Source of the DNA: Bacillota bacterium
GTDB lineage: Bacteria; Bacillota; Clostridia; Acetivibrionales; DSM-1351
Direction of reading: 5' to 3'
Assembly (NCBI GenBank): GCA_023460955.1
Contig: JAEWOH010000024.1
Location: 144,976-208,975, forward strand
Length of the DNA: 64,000 bases
Shown: positions 34,012 through 43,699 of the stretch, piece after piece
Position numbering within the stretch: the stretch's first letter is position 1
How the letters are laid out: each line of letters opens with the position of its first letter
Notes under the pieces: generated by a model
Databases searched by the model: none
The model's input: only the letters and a program-made list of their open reading frames with translations
Told to the model about the DNA's origin: nothing
Position numbers and translations under genes: made by a program

Positions 34012-35130
34012 ATGCAGTTTTTAGTTCATCAACAGATGAATATCCTTTCCGGTGCAGTAATATTTCTTTTTGGAATTTACGCGTTAAGTGTTCTGGATAA
34101 AAAGGTTTTGATAAACCAAACATATATTGCCTCCTTATGCCTCAATCTATTATTGATTAATGCAGAAATTGTGTTGTTTATTCTACAAGAGGCAAGTATA
34201 GGGTTAGTCTGGGCTCGTATTTTATCGGCCCTTTTAAAGTCTTTGTCTCCTGTATTGGCTTACATGTTCCTTAAATTTATTTGTGCATACTATATGCCGC
34301 CCTTCGAAATAAAAAGGTCTGTTCGCCCAGTATTTAAGCTTTTACTGGTTTTTAACATATTTGTAGGAGTATTGTCCTCGTTATTAGGTAAAATCCAATC
34401 GGAAAGTGTGTTGGGCTATATTATTCCCTTCCTTGCTTCAATAATTTTCCTTGCGTACGGTTTATATGTTATTATCATAAACAAAAAAATACTGCTTAAG
34501 TTTGAATACGGATATATCCTGATTTTGAGTTTTATTACAAATGTACTAGTACTTTCTTTGTTATTTTCATCTAGGATCAGCTTTATCTGGTGTATAACAA
34601 CCTTTATAATAATTATGATGTTTATAACAATCCAGCAAAGAGAACTTTACAGGGACGCATTGACCGGAGTTCGAAACAGATTAGTATTAAAAAAATGTTT
34701 GGATTCTCATGCTAAAAGGCCCTATGAAGCTTTATCGGTAATAATGATTGATATGGATTATTTTAAAAATATTAATGATTCCTATGGACATTTGGAGGGA
34801 GACCGAGCTCTTAAAGTTTTTGCAAAGCTGCTTCAAAAGGTTTATTCAGAGAGTGGAATTGTAATTCGAATGGGCGGAGATGAATTTATTATACTTGTTT
34901 ACGGTCTCTCTGAAACTAAGGTAAATGATCTTATAATAAAGATGGGTAAAATGGTTGACAGATATAATCACAGATGTGAAAAACCATATATGTTGAAATT
35001 CAGCTGTGCTTGCGGAACGTATAAGAATGATATGAGTATGGATCAATTTATACACGAGATTGATCTAAAAATGTACAATAGCAAGATTACCCGCAAGAGA
35101 AAACTATTAAATGCAGATATCGAATTCTGA
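34012..35130 (+). CDS. membrane diguanylate cyclase (GGDEF)
   Basis: 372 aa. About seven hydrophobic helices occupy residues 10-210, then a GGDEF domain: DALTGVRNRL (about 222), DMDYFKNINDSYGH with the metal-binding Asp, and the intact active loop RMGGDEF near 288. In place of the inhibitory R-x-x-D site five residues before GGDEF it reads SESG, so product inhibition is probably absent. It would make cyclic di-GMP in response to an unknown membrane signal. GAGGAG lies 8 nt before the ATG. Confidence 0.93.
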   Translation: MQFLVHQQMNILSGAVIFLFGIYALSVLDKKVLINQTYIASLCLNLLLINAEIVLFILQEASIGLVWARILSALLKSLSPVLAYMFLKFICAYYMPPFEIKRSVRPVFKLLLVFNIFVGVLSSLLGKIQSESVLGYIIPFLASIIFLAYGLYVIIINKKILLKFEYGYILILSFITNVLVLSLLFSSRISFIWCITTFIIIMMFITIQQRELYRDALTGVRNRLVLKKCLDSHAKRPYEALSVIMIDMDYFKNINDSYGHLEGDRALKVFAKLLQKVYSESGIVIRMGGDEFIILVYGLSETKVNDLIIKMGKMVDRYNHRCEKPYMLKFSCACGTYKNDMSMDQFIHEIDLKMYNSKITRKRKLLNADIEF

Positions 35131-35250
35131 ACTATTTATAGGATTTGGTTATTTAATGTTGCTTTTTGGAGTTGATTAATAGATTTACTGTAAGTATAAT
35201 TTGCTATAAGAGTTTCAATTGAACAAAAAACTAATGGACGGAGGGTTATT

Positions 35251-35646
35251 ATGATTTTTTGGAAGGACGATTATGTTTTAGGTATTGAACACATTGACCA
35301 GCAGCATAGGGAACTTTTTAGAATTGCTTCAGAAATCCATGAACTTTTACAAAATGATCTTATTACCGATAAGTACGACAGTATCATTAAGTTGCTTTCA
35401 GAACTTAAGGATTATACTGTATTCCACTTTAAGTCGGAAGAGGAATACATGGTTAGTATTGGCTACAGAAAGCTGTTAAGTCATAAAGTTGAGCATAACG
35501 ATTTTATAGATAAAATAAATAATGTGGATCTTGAGAAAATAGATATGGATCATGAGCAATATCTATTAGATATTCTTGAGTTTATACTCAATTGGATATC
35601 AGATCATATCCTTCAGACTGACAGAGCATACGTAACAAAAGGATAA
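35251..35646 (+). CDS. bacteriohemerythrin
   Basis: 131 aa, the full length of single-domain haemerythrins. Iron ligands are visible in order: H in LGIEHIDQQH, H/E in HFKSEEEYM, H in HKVEH, and H/D in WISDHILQTD. It binds oxygen at a di-iron centre and protects or delivers oxygen in microaerobic settings. GGAGG lies 6 nt before the ATG. It sits 120 nt after the diguanylate cyclase and could be co-transcribed. Confidence 0.95.
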   Translation: MIFWKDDYVLGIEHIDQQHRELFRIASEIHELLQNDLITDKYDSIIKLLSELKDYTVFHFKSEEEYMVSIGYRKLLSHKVEHNDFIDKINNVDLEKIDMDHEQYLLDILEFILNWISDHILQTDRAYVTKG

Positions 35647-35661
35647 TAAACAAATGAGGCT

Positions 35662-35704
35662 GAACATATATTTTACTGCTATGGTAAAGTATATGTTCTT
35701 TTTA
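35662..35704 (+). terminator. terminator after the bacteriohemerythrin gene
   Basis: GAACATATA pairs with TATATGTTC; TTTAC/GTAAA adds inner pairs; then TTTTTT. Confidence 0.87.
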
Positions 35705-35936
35705 TTACATTAAAATTCACTGTTTGGACACTTTAATTAAGTATTGAAAGTATTCCAGATACTTAATTTTTGATATGAGGCGTCTGAAATTATAACAGCT
35801 GCTTTGGGTCAGAAGTTATTTCAAATAATTAATATTTTTTAAGGTACTTGTTTTATTTTTTTTAAGAGTGGTATATAAATTGATAACTATAATTTAACAG
35901 AATATGTTAGGTCTGTTGACCTTTAGGAGGAAGAAT

Positions 35937-37265
35937 ATGAAAGTAGTAATAATAGGATGTACACATGCTGGAACAGCTGCAGCAAAAAATGCGGCTAAGC
36001 TATATAAGGATGCTGAGATTACCGTTTATGAAAAGAATGATAATATCTCTTTTCTTTCCTGTGGAATAGCGCTGTATGTAGGCGGAGTGGTTAAAGATCC
36101 CAAGGGACTTTTTTATTCTTCACCAGAAGCGTTAAAGGAAATAGGTATTACAACCCGTATGAATCATGAGGTTCTGGAGGTAAAACCTGAGGAAAAAATT
36201 ATAATGGTTAAGAACCTGACAGATGCCTCAATCTTTGAAGACACCTATGACAAACTGATTATAACTACGGGTTCCTGGCCAATTGTACCCAAATTTGAAG
36301 GGCTTGAGCTCGAAAATATTCTTTTATCAAAGAATTATGATCATTCAAATGACATTATAGAGAAATCAAAAAATTCTGAAAATATTGTTGTTGTCGGTGC
36401 GGGATACATCGGGGCAGAACTGGTGGAGGCCTTTGCAGATCAAGGTAAGAAGGTAACCTTGATAGATACTGAAGCGAGGATAATGAGTAAATATTTTGAC
36501 AAGGAATTTACCGATTTGGCTGAGGAAGAGTATAAAAATCATGGAATAAAGCTTGCTTTAGGTGAAACAGTCGTACGCTTTGAGGGGGAAAACGGGAAAG
36601 TTACCTCCGTTGTAACCAACAAGGGTCTCTATCCCGCAGATATGGTTATTTTAAGCATAGGGTTCAAGCCTAGTACAGAGCTTTTTAGGGGAATGCTTGA
36701 AATGCTGCCAAATGGAGCCATTATCGTGGATGAATATATGCAGACCAGCTGCCCGGACGTATTTGCTGCAGGTGACTGCTGTGCCGTAAAATACAATCCC
36801 ACCGGAAAGCTTCAGTATATACCACTTGCCACCAATGCAGTAAGAATGGGCACTTTGGTTGCGAGAAACCTTCAAAAGCCTTTAATTAAAGGTATGGGAA
36901 CTCAAGCTACCTCGGGAATAAAAATATATGATCTCAACTGTGCAGCTACCGGTCTAACACAGACTATGGCTGAAGCCCAAGAGCTTGATGTCAAGACTGT
37001 AACGGTAAAAGAAAATTATAGGCCTGAATTCATGCCATCCTATGAAGAGGCTATGCTTAAGATAGTTTATGACAACAAAACAAGAGTTGTACTAGGCGCA
37101 CAGCTGTTGTCAAAAGCTGATCTGACTCAATCAATAAATACTTTATCAGTTGTGATACAGAATAAGATGACTATAGATGAACTGGCTTTTGTGGATTTCT
37201 TCTTCCAACCACATTATAATAAACCTTGGAATATACTTAATATGGCTGGTTTGGCAGCAGAATAA
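35937..37265 (+). CDS. FAD-dependent NADH oxidase / CoA-disulfide reductase-like flavoprotein
   Basis: 442 aa. N-terminal FAD site VVIIGCTHAGTAAAKNA, a single redox cysteine in FLSCGIAL (about residue 42), second nucleotide site VVVGAGYIGAE near 150, FAD-binding FAAGDC, and a dimerisation domain ending FQPHYNKPWN. This fits the Nox/CoADR/NADH peroxidase family; which substrate (oxygen, peroxide, CoA disulfide or persulfide) cannot be told by eye. ATG 35937 is chosen over 35904 because AGGAGG is 6 nt before it. It likely helps this anaerobe remove oxygen. Confidence 0.9.
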   Translation: MKVVIIGCTHAGTAAAKNAAKLYKDAEITVYEKNDNISFLSCGIALYVGGVVKDPKGLFYSSPEALKEIGITTRMNHEVLEVKPEEKIIMVKNLTDASIFEDTYDKLIITTGSWPIVPKFEGLELENILLSKNYDHSNDIIEKSKNSENIVVVGAGYIGAELVEAFADQGKKVTLIDTEARIMSKYFDKEFTDLAEEEYKNHGIKLALGETVVRFEGENGKVTSVVTNKGLYPADMVILSIGFKPSTELFRGMLEMLPNGAIIVDEYMQTSCPDVFAAGDCCAVKYNPTGKLQYIPLATNAVRMGTLVARNLQKPLIKGMGTQATSGIKIYDLNCAATGLTQTMAEAQELDVKTVTVKENYRPEFMPSYEEAMLKIVYDNKTRVVLGAQLLSKADLTQSINTLSVVIQNKMTIDELAFVDFFFQPHYNKPWNILNMAGLAAE

Positions 37266-37365
37266 GCCAGAGAAAGTGTAAGAATTGTTTTTAGACAAAT
37301 TAAAAGCTATTTCGACTACAAACAATTATAGTAGTGTTTTCAAAAAAAGATAATTATGCTATGTT

Positions 37366-37410
37366 AATATAGCAGGGCAGATGGAATACCGTTTGCTTTG
37401 CTATATTTTT
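37366..37410 (+). terminator. terminator/attenuator hairpin before the MFS gene
   Basis: AATATAGCA and GCA pair with TGC and TGCTATATT, then TTT. It lies between the nox-like stop and the MFS start, over an upstream ATG (37381). Confidence 0.6.
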
Positions 37411-37488
37411 GTGCTCGCTCATGTTGCCATTACAATTATATTTTTTATTATTTTTGTTTTATTGTGGGTAGGTCCGGGGGTTGGTTTA

Positions 37489-38820
37489 ATGAATTTCGCC
37501 GAAAAATTAAATAATATATACTTTAATAAAAGGGACCTGAATGATGAAGAAATGGCCTCTTCAAGGAATTTATCAATTTACGAGGGCTGTACTGCAAGAA
37601 GTATATTAACCCTTACAAGCGGATCCTTCCTTGTCGGCTTCGCCAATTACCTTGGTGCCAGTAACCAGATATCCGGGCTAATTTCTGCAATACCTGTTCT
37701 GGCCGGAATTATTACGGTGTTTTCACCAGTATTATTTGAAAGGCTGGAGAACAGAAAGCTAATTACGGTGCTTTTTTGTTTTATAGGCCGGCTCTTGCTG
37801 GGATTAATGATACTCATTCCTTTTATTAATATATCCGGTGCGACACGGATAACCATTTTGATAGCAACCTTCCTTGTAGCCAACCTCTTTTTGGCTTCAG
37901 TTATGCCCTCGGCACTTGCATGGGTGCTCAATATCACACCGGAGGGAATCAGGGGTGCTTATTACGGACGCAGAGAATCAATAGTTCTGGGTGTGGTAAC
38001 CATTGTAACACTTGTAATGGGACAGGTGCTTGATGTTTTTGACAGGGCAGGACACCAGCTTAATGGCTTTGTTGTACTTTACATATTTGTGATTATTACA
38101 ACAATGGTAAACCTTATCATTTTTTCAGGCATTAAAGAGCAGCCGAATAAAATAACAAAGAACAGCATTTCAATAATAAATATATTCAGTAAACCTATAA
38201 AAAGCAAAAAATATATGAAAGTATCACTTCTTATGGCAATTTGGAATTTCGGGTATCAGCTGGCTTTTCCGTTTACCTCAGTATACATGATATCGACATT
38301 GAAACTTGGGTACGGCTTAATTACCATAATGGCAGTTTTAGCATCCATTACAAGTGTTATTTCGGTAAAGTTTTGGGGTAGGCTGGCAGATAGAAAATCC
38401 TGGGTTCATCTGACAAATCTGATGTTACTGCTCCAAGTGGCAAGCTTCTTAATTTGGTTTTTTATAAACGGACATACTGTTATGTATCTTATAGCCTTTG
38501 CCCATATATTAAGCGGTGCGGCTATTGCCGGAATTAATATTTCCATGAACAATCTTCAGTACAGTTTTTCACCTCCTGAAAACAAGATGGTGTTTATGGG
38601 CTTTTCATCAGCAGTTAATGGAATTATCGGTTTCCTTGGTACGTTGGTCGGTTCGTATTTCATTACCTTGACCGGCAAGTATTCTCATTCTCATTCATTG
38701 GGAAAACTTTCTGTGGGAATTATGCAACTTCTCTTTGTTATTGCCGGAGTAATGCTTTTTACAGGTATGATTGTTTCGCGTTCAATGATGAAAAACGAAT
38801 TAAATATGCTGAAGCAATAA
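37489..38820 (+). CDS. MFS transporter
   Basis: About 443 aa with 12 predicted membrane helices and the MFS loop 2-3 motif reduced to ERLENRK. The central charged loop is near residues 195-225 of this frame. The start is uncertain: an upstream in-frame ATG at 37381 would add 36 mostly hydrophobic residues, but it lies inside a terminator-like hairpin and has no ribosome binding site. ATG 37489 has GGGGG about 9 nt upstream and gives the charged MNFAEKLNN start expected of the fold. Substrate unknown. Confidence 0.8.
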   Translation: MNFAEKLNNIYFNKRDLNDEEMASSRNLSIYEGCTARSILTLTSGSFLVGFANYLGASNQISGLISAIPVLAGIITVFSPVLFERLENRKLITVLFCFIGRLLLGLMILIPFINISGATRITILIATFLVANLFLASVMPSALAWVLNITPEGIRGAYYGRRESIVLGVVTIVTLVMGQVLDVFDRAGHQLNGFVVLYIFVIITTMVNLIIFSGIKEQPNKITKNSISIINIFSKPIKSKKYMKVSLLMAIWNFGYQLAFPFTSVYMISTLKLGYGLITIMAVLASITSVISVKFWGRLADRKSWVHLTNLMLLLQVASFLIWFFINGHTVMYLIAFAHILSGAAIAGINISMNNLQYSFSPPENKMVFMGFSSAVNGIIGFLGTLVGSYFITLTGKYSHSHSLGKLSVGIMQLLFVIAGVMLFTGMIVSRSMMKNELNMLKQ

Positions 38821-38930
38821 TTTTTTATTTATATAGAAAACATATAAATAAAGTTTTATTAACCGCATTGAATGTAAATAACGTCTGTTGTTACTGAAAT
38901 AAATTAATTCGGATTGGAGTAACTTATAGT

Positions 38931-40352
38931 ATGGAAGTTCAATACAAAAACAAGGGATTAATACTCATAAACATTGTTCTGCTGACCTTTATGGCATGCC
39001 TTGACAGCAGTATTGTAAATGTAGCATTACCTGTCATGGCGGATTCTTTTAAGGTCGGAATGAATTCAATTTCAATAATAGTATCCTCATATTTGATTGC
39101 TATCTCAGCAACTATACTTATTTTTGGCAGATTGGGAGATATAAAAGGAACTGTTAAGATATTTAAGATAGGTATTGTTATTTTTACAATCGGCTCTTTT
39201 TTATGTGCAATAGCAAACAGTCTGAACCTGCTTGTAACAGCCAGAATAATTCAGGCAGTGGGTGCAGCCGGATACATGGCAACAAACCAGGGTATTATAA
39301 CCAGAGTTTTTCCTGCCGGTGAAAGAGGCAGGGCACTTGGTATTACAGGCTCATTTGTGGCACTGGGTACACTTGTGGGACCACCTCTCGGTGGCTTTAT
39401 TGTCGATGTGGCAGCCTGGCAGTATATTTTTCTTATAAATATTCCAATCGGTATTGTTGCTTTTATTATGGGACTGAGAATTCTACCAAAGGATGAGGAA
39501 AGAAAAAAGGTAAAGTTTGATTTGGTAGGTGCTCTGCTCTTCCTTATATTTATAGTGTCTTTATTTGCAGCGCTTATTGTGGGCGAGCAGATAGGGTTTA
39601 CAAAGCCTCTGATACTTGTTGGTTTTGCACTGGCCATAGCCGCTTTTATTGCCTTTATAAAAGCAGAGCTGAAACAGGAAAGTCCTTTACTTCAGCTTAA
39701 CATATTCAAAAATCAGTTGTTTTCACTGAGTATACTGTGCGGGTTTCTGCTATTTGTAGCAATGAATTGCTCAAATATACTTCTTCCCTTTTATCTCCAG
39801 GATGTCATAAAGTTATCACCTTCGGTTTCTGGTCTTTATTTAATGACTTACCCTGTCGTATTGTTTGTAGTTGCTCCCATAAGCGGATATTTATCTGATA
39901 AAATTGGTTCTGAGCTGCTTACTCTTATGGGGCTTCTGACCTTCTGCTCGGCTTTCTTCATGATGGCTACTATAAATGAACATTTTCAGCCTGTAAAGCT
40001 GGTTATAATAATTGCCGTCATGGCACTTGGAAATGGAATGTTCCAGTCTCCCAACAACTCTCTGGTAATGTCTTCAGTACCGAGGGAAAGGGTGGGTATA
40101 GCCGGCAGTATAAATGCACTGGTAAGAAATTTGGGGCTTGTAGTAGGAGTATCTGTATCAACCTTGATTTTATATGGTGTTATGAGCAGCCAGCTTGGCT
40201 ATACTGTTACTACCTTTGTAGAGGGGAAAGAGCCGCAATTTGCTTATGCCATGAGAATTACCTATATCTGTGCGGGACTCATCTCCTTTATCGGAGCTGC
40301 TTTAACCGGCTTTAGGCTCTTAAACAAAAAAAGAAAAAGAGCTATATCGTAA
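38931..40352 (+). CDS. MFS drug/proton antiporter of the 14-helix (EmrB/QacA) type
   Basis: 473 aa with about 14 membrane helices. Helix 1 motif LDSSIVNVALP, motif A GRLGDIKG, motif C GITGSFVALGTLVGPPLGG and the VPRERVG loop of DHA2 exporters are all present. It most likely pumps lipophilic compounds out using the proton gradient. GGAG lies 11 nt before the ATG. Single gene behind the other MFS gene, ended by a strong terminator. Confidence 0.92.
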   Translation: MEVQYKNKGLILINIVLLTFMACLDSSIVNVALPVMADSFKVGMNSISIIVSSYLIAISATILIFGRLGDIKGTVKIFKIGIVIFTIGSFLCAIANSLNLLVTARIIQAVGAAGYMATNQGIITRVFPAGERGRALGITGSFVALGTLVGPPLGGFIVDVAAWQYIFLINIPIGIVAFIMGLRILPKDEERKKVKFDLVGALLFLIFIVSLFAALIVGEQIGFTKPLILVGFALAIAAFIAFIKAELKQESPLLQLNIFKNQLFSLSILCGFLLFVAMNCSNILLPFYLQDVIKLSPSVSGLYLMTYPVVLFVVAPISGYLSDKIGSELLTLMGLLTFCSAFFMMATINEHFQPVKLVIIIAVMALGNGMFQSPNNSLVMSSVPRERVGIAGSINALVRNLGLVVGVSVSTLILYGVMSSQLGYTVTTFVEGKEPQFAYAMRITYICAGLISFIGAALTGFRLLNKKRKRAIS

Positions 40353-40380
40353 TAAGCAAAATTCCAAAAATACCATCATA

Positions 40381-40417
40381 AAAACCCGCCCTTGCAATAA
40401 ATCAGAAGGCGGGTTTT
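40381..40417. terminator. terminator between the MFS and HAD genes
   Basis: AAACCCGCC pairs perfectly with GGCGGGTTTT around a 17-nt loop; A and T runs on both sides fit bidirectional use. Confidence 0.87.
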
Positions 40418-40451
40418 AATAATACAGAAAATTTAGTTTTAAGTTCACAAG

Positions 40452-41072
40452 CTATTTAAGCAGTTCAAGCAGCTGGGAAGGTGACTCTAAATAATACTCT
40501 GCATCTATATTATCTGCATTATTTGAGCCCCAAATAGCCAGTGCAAACTTGACTCCAGCGTTTAAAGCGCACTGTCTGTCAAACAGTGTATCTCCAATAT
40601 ATATTGTTTCTGAAGGTAAGGCTCCCAGCTTGTCCAATGCTTTTAGGAGTGGTTCTGCTTCAGGCTTATGCTTCATAGTGTCATCTGAGCAAATTACTGC
40701 ATCAAATTTATTGATTAAATCCTGCAGACAACTATCGATTTTGATTTCGTAACCACATCTGGATGTTACAACACCAAGTGGAATATTCATAGTTTTTAAG
40801 GTGTCAATAAGCTCGCTTATTCCTTCAAAAGGCTTACAGCGTTCAAAACCTTCAATAAGATATTTATAATAGTCCTTCATTGTAGCTTCAATATCTGTAA
40901 AGCCATATCTTTCAAGTGACTTGAGCGTCGGAACACCATAACCCTTTAGAAGTTCCTCCTCTGTAAAATATCTTCCGTACTTCTTAAAAATTATACTCTG
41001 GTATGCAAATATTATTGCTTCTTCTGAATCTACCATCGTACCATCTACATCGAATACTACATATTTGAACAT
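40452..41072 (-). CDS. HAD-superfamily phosphatase, phosphoglycolate phosphatase-like
   Basis: 206 aa. Motif I FDVDGTMVD (7-15), the alpha-helical cap, motif II VVTSR near 118, Lys in MKHKPEAEPL, and motif IV YIGDTLFDRQCA. These are the traits of Gph/PpaX/YjjG-type HAD phosphatases. Substrate unclear; phosphoglycolate, pyrophosphate and sugar phosphates are all handled by this group. GGAGG lies 6 nt before the ATG. Confidence 0.9.
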   Translation of the reverse strand: MFKYVVFDVDGTMVDSEEAIIFAYQSIIFKKYGRYFTEEELLKGYGVPTLKSLERYGFTDIEATMKDYYKYLIEGFERCKPFEGISELIDTLKTMNIPLGVVTSRCGYEIKIDSCLQDLINKFDAVICSDDTMKHKPEAEPLLKALDKLGALPSETIYIGDTLFDRQCALNAGVKFALAIWGSNNADNIDAEYYLESPSQLLELLK

Positions 41073-41142
41073 TTTATCCTCCGAAAATTAATATATATAT
41101 CAACAACTTATAAGTTAACATACTATTCATTATAACATTAAA

Positions 41143-42651
41143 CTACAATAAATGCTGTTTGAAATTGTACATTTTAGTAAGATAGAATATAACAAGAAAG
41201 CACACTCCCGTGGAGAATAAAACATCAAATACTATAAGATTATCAGGGATAATAATATTGATGACCCTTACACAAAGGTAGCCTGCCAGACCAAACATTG
41301 CGAAAACCGCACTTTTGAGCACTGATAGCTTTATCTCACAGACCTTCCTTATTTCATGAAGGTTTAGTACAAGCCCTGTAATAGATGCAATTACAAGCGC
41401 AACTCCATAGCCGTAAATATTAAGTGAAGGAATTCCTGTAAATATAATTACTAAAATCAAATATTGAATTGATACTATTATAGAATTTTTTAGATTGACA
41501 TTTTGCTTGCCCAGACCGTTTAATATGCCGAAAGTAGCCGAAGCTACATAGCTGATAAAATTACATATACCTGCCACCATTATCATTTGTCCAAGGTCAT
41601 CCCTTCCATAAAACAACAATCCCAGCTTTTGAGGTATACACACCGACACAATAAGCGTCCCCAACCCCACTAAAAGAGAGATTCGCAGCACTTGTGAAAT
41701 TCTTTTTTCGGTGCTCCAGGAGTCCTTCTTACTTATACTTAAGGACATATCAGGAATCATAACCGTCATCATTGAACCTACAATAATAAAAGGAAGATTA
41801 ACTGTGGTCATGGACATACCGATGAATTTTCCTATCAGCTCCAGTGCATTATCATAGCTCATTCCTGAACTGACAAGCCTTCTAGGCAGAATAAGGGTAG
41901 AAGCTGTATTTAGAATGGAGGATAGAAAACCATTAAGACACAGGGGACAAGATATCACAAGTATATCAACCAGCAATTGAAGAGGATTTTTTACTTTGGT
42001 CTTTACGGGTACAAGCTTGCGGGAAAAGACTTTAAAAGCCGTAAAGAGCATTACCATGCTTATGGCTTCACCTATTGCAAGAGCGAAGTATGCTGTAGTA
42101 ACTGCACCTTTTATGTTTTTTACCGCTAAAATAGCCATTGTAGCGAGGAGAATGGTGACACGGATGCCCTTTTCAAGAATATCAATGCCGGCTGGTATGG
42201 TGAATCTTTCAAAGCCGTAAAAAAATCCTTTGAATATCGCTGACATAGGTATAAACACAAGAGCGGGGCAAATAATTCTTATAGCATCTGCAGCTCTGTC
42301 GTCCTTAATAAAGAAACTGCTTATATTTGATGCGTTCAAAAAGACAAGGATTGCAATACTTATACTCCACAGCCCGATAAAACAAATTGCAACCTTAATT
42401 GTTCTGTGAAGATTCCGGTAATCTCTTTTGTTATTGTATACTGCACAGGTCTTTGATACTGCTGTAATCAGGCCGTCAGCTGTTAGACAGATAAGCAGGG
42501 AATAAACGGGCATTATGAGCCCATAAAGTCCAAGCCCTTCAGCCCCCAACTTTTTTGAAAGGATTATTGAAAAAGCAAACCCAATAAAGCCTGTTACCAA
42601 ATTTGACATCGTAAGGATTGCGGAATTTTTGTAAAATTTATCAAGTCCCAT
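41143..42651 (-). CDS. spoVB: SpoVB-like polysaccharide/lipid flippase (MATE/MurJ fold)
   Basis: 502 aa with about 14 membrane helices. The N-terminal GFAFSIILSKKLGAEGLGLYGL and the GFFYGFERFTIPAGIDILEKGIRV region are characteristic of stage V sporulation protein B and related oligosaccharide flippases, which move lipid-linked precursors for spore cortex. GGAG lies 9 nt before the ATG. The symbol is a family name; several paralogues per genome are common, so this may not be the sporulation one. Confidence 0.85.
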   Translation of the reverse strand: MGLDKFYKNSAILTMSNLVTGFIGFAFSIILSKKLGAEGLGLYGLIMPVYSLLICLTADGLITAVSKTCAVYNNKRDYRNLHRTIKVAICFIGLWSISIAILVFLNASNISSFFIKDDRAADAIRIICPALVFIPMSAIFKGFFYGFERFTIPAGIDILEKGIRVTILLATMAILAVKNIKGAVTTAYFALAIGEAISMVMLFTAFKVFSRKLVPVKTKVKNPLQLLVDILVISCPLCLNGFLSSILNTASTLILPRRLVSSGMSYDNALELIGKFIGMSMTTVNLPFIIVGSMMTVMIPDMSLSISKKDSWSTEKRISQVLRISLLVGLGTLIVSVCIPQKLGLLFYGRDDLGQMIMVAGICNFISYVASATFGILNGLGKQNVNLKNSIIVSIQYLILVIIFTGIPSLNIYGYGVALVIASITGLVLNLHEIRKVCEIKLSVLKSAVFAMFGLAGYLCVRVINIIIPDNLIVFDVLFSTGVCFLVIFYLTKMYNFKQHLL

Positions 42652-42739
42652 TTATAATAGCTCCAATTTTGCTTTATTAATAAATGCTATTCACTATGAG
42701 ACAGGTTTATTACTGACTTAGTCCTATGGTTAGGGAATT

Positions 42740-42784
42740 AAAAAGGAGCGCTGGTCCGCTTGAAAGCAGTTAGCAGCACTCCTT
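42740..42784 (-). terminator. terminator of the DUF1294 gene
   Basis: On the minus strand AAGGAG-T-GCTG pairs with CAGC-G-CTCCTT around a 20-nt loop and runs into TTTTAATT. The stem overlaps the stop codon. Confidence 0.65.
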
Positions 42785-43049
42785 ATTTGTTTACCAGATA
42801 ATATACAAAAACTGTTTGAGCTAAAATTATCAAAGGTACAAGTGTCATAAAGTACCAATTACGAGTTTTATGATGGAATATGAATAGTCCTAAGTATACG
42901 CCGATACTTCCGCCTAGTATTGAGAGGAGAAAAAATGATCTTTCAGGTATTCTCCACAATTTGTTTTTTGCTTTAAATTTATCCAGGGATACCAATGCAA
43001 AGCCAAAAATGTTTAGCAAAAGTACCAACCCAATCATGAAATTTTGCAT
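42783..43049 (-). CDS. DUF1294 small membrane protein
   Basis: 88 aa with three hydrophobic segments. The SLDKFKAKNKLWRIPE block followed by GGSIGVYLGLFIFHHKTR is diagnostic of DUF1294 (PF06961). These proteins are membrane-bound and of unknown function, sometimes fused to cold-shock domains. GAGGTG lies 8 nt before the ATG. Single gene. Confidence 0.9.
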   Translation of the reverse strand: MQNFMIGLVLLLNIFGFALVSLDKFKAKNKLWRIPERSFFLLSILGGSIGVYLGLFIFHHKTRNWYFMTLVPLIILAQTVFVYYLVNK

Positions 43050-43278
43050 AAACGCACCTCAATAAATATCTAAAGATGTATTATACTATAATAATACAAT
43101 ATTATACCTTAAATGTGCTAGCTTTTTCTTAATTACTATGTTAATTATCGCCATTTTTCTTTTTATATAACAATTAAAACAGCCCATAGGTTATTATTGA
43201 CACAAGATATATAATATGTTAATCTTTCCTAAATAAAAATCGGATAGATTTAAAGCGCATGCGGAAATGGAGATAAAA

Positions 43279-43593
43279 ATGTCTATATTTGAAAAGGTCA
43301 GCATTGTTAAAAAGGCAAACGTATATTTTGATGGTAAGGTAACAAGCCGTACAGTGATTTTTGAAGACGGAGAGAAAAAGACATTAGGTATAATGATGCC
43401 GGGTGAATATGAATTTGGTACTGCAGATAAGGAAATCATGGAAATTATGGCGGGCAAATTGCAGGTTATGCTACCTGATACCAATAATTGGGTATCCATT
43501 GAGGGCGGCCAGCAATTCGAGGTTAAAGCAAACTCCAGATTTAAATTGGTAGTTGAAGAATTGACTGATTACTGTTGTTCTTATATTAAATAG
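43279..43593 (+). CDS. ppnP: pyrimidine/purine nucleoside phosphorylase PpnP
   Basis: 104 aa. A compact beta-barrel (cupin-like) protein with KANVYFDGKVTSRTV, FEDGEKKTLGIMMPGEYEF, MEIMAGKLQVMLP and QFEVKANSRFKL, the signature blocks of the former DUF1255 family. PpnP splits many nucleosides with phosphate. ATG 43279 is chosen over 43267 because GGAG lies 6 nt before it. Single gene with its own terminator. Confidence 0.92.
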   Translation: MSIFEKVSIVKKANVYFDGKVTSRTVIFEDGEKKTLGIMMPGEYEFGTADKEIMEIMAGKLQVMLPDTNNWVSIEGGQQFEVKANSRFKLVVEELTDYCCSYIK

Positions 43594-43624
43594 TTCCCAA
43601 AATAAAAAACGCATAGTTATTTTC

Positions 43625-43662
43625 GAAGCATGTTGACTTAACAAAGAGCATGCTTCTTTTTT
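43625..43662 (+). terminator. terminator after ppnP
   Basis: GAAGCATG pairs with CATGCTTC over a 16-nt loop, followed by TTTTTT. Confidence 0.88.
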
Positions 43663-43699
43663 ATTTGGATATTTAAAAACAGCTCAGCGGGCAGACAAT

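Noticed and set aside
43194..43499. 101-codon minus-strand frame over ppnP
   Set aside because: It overlaps a small gene with strong family blocks and its own terminator; no start signal on the minus strand.
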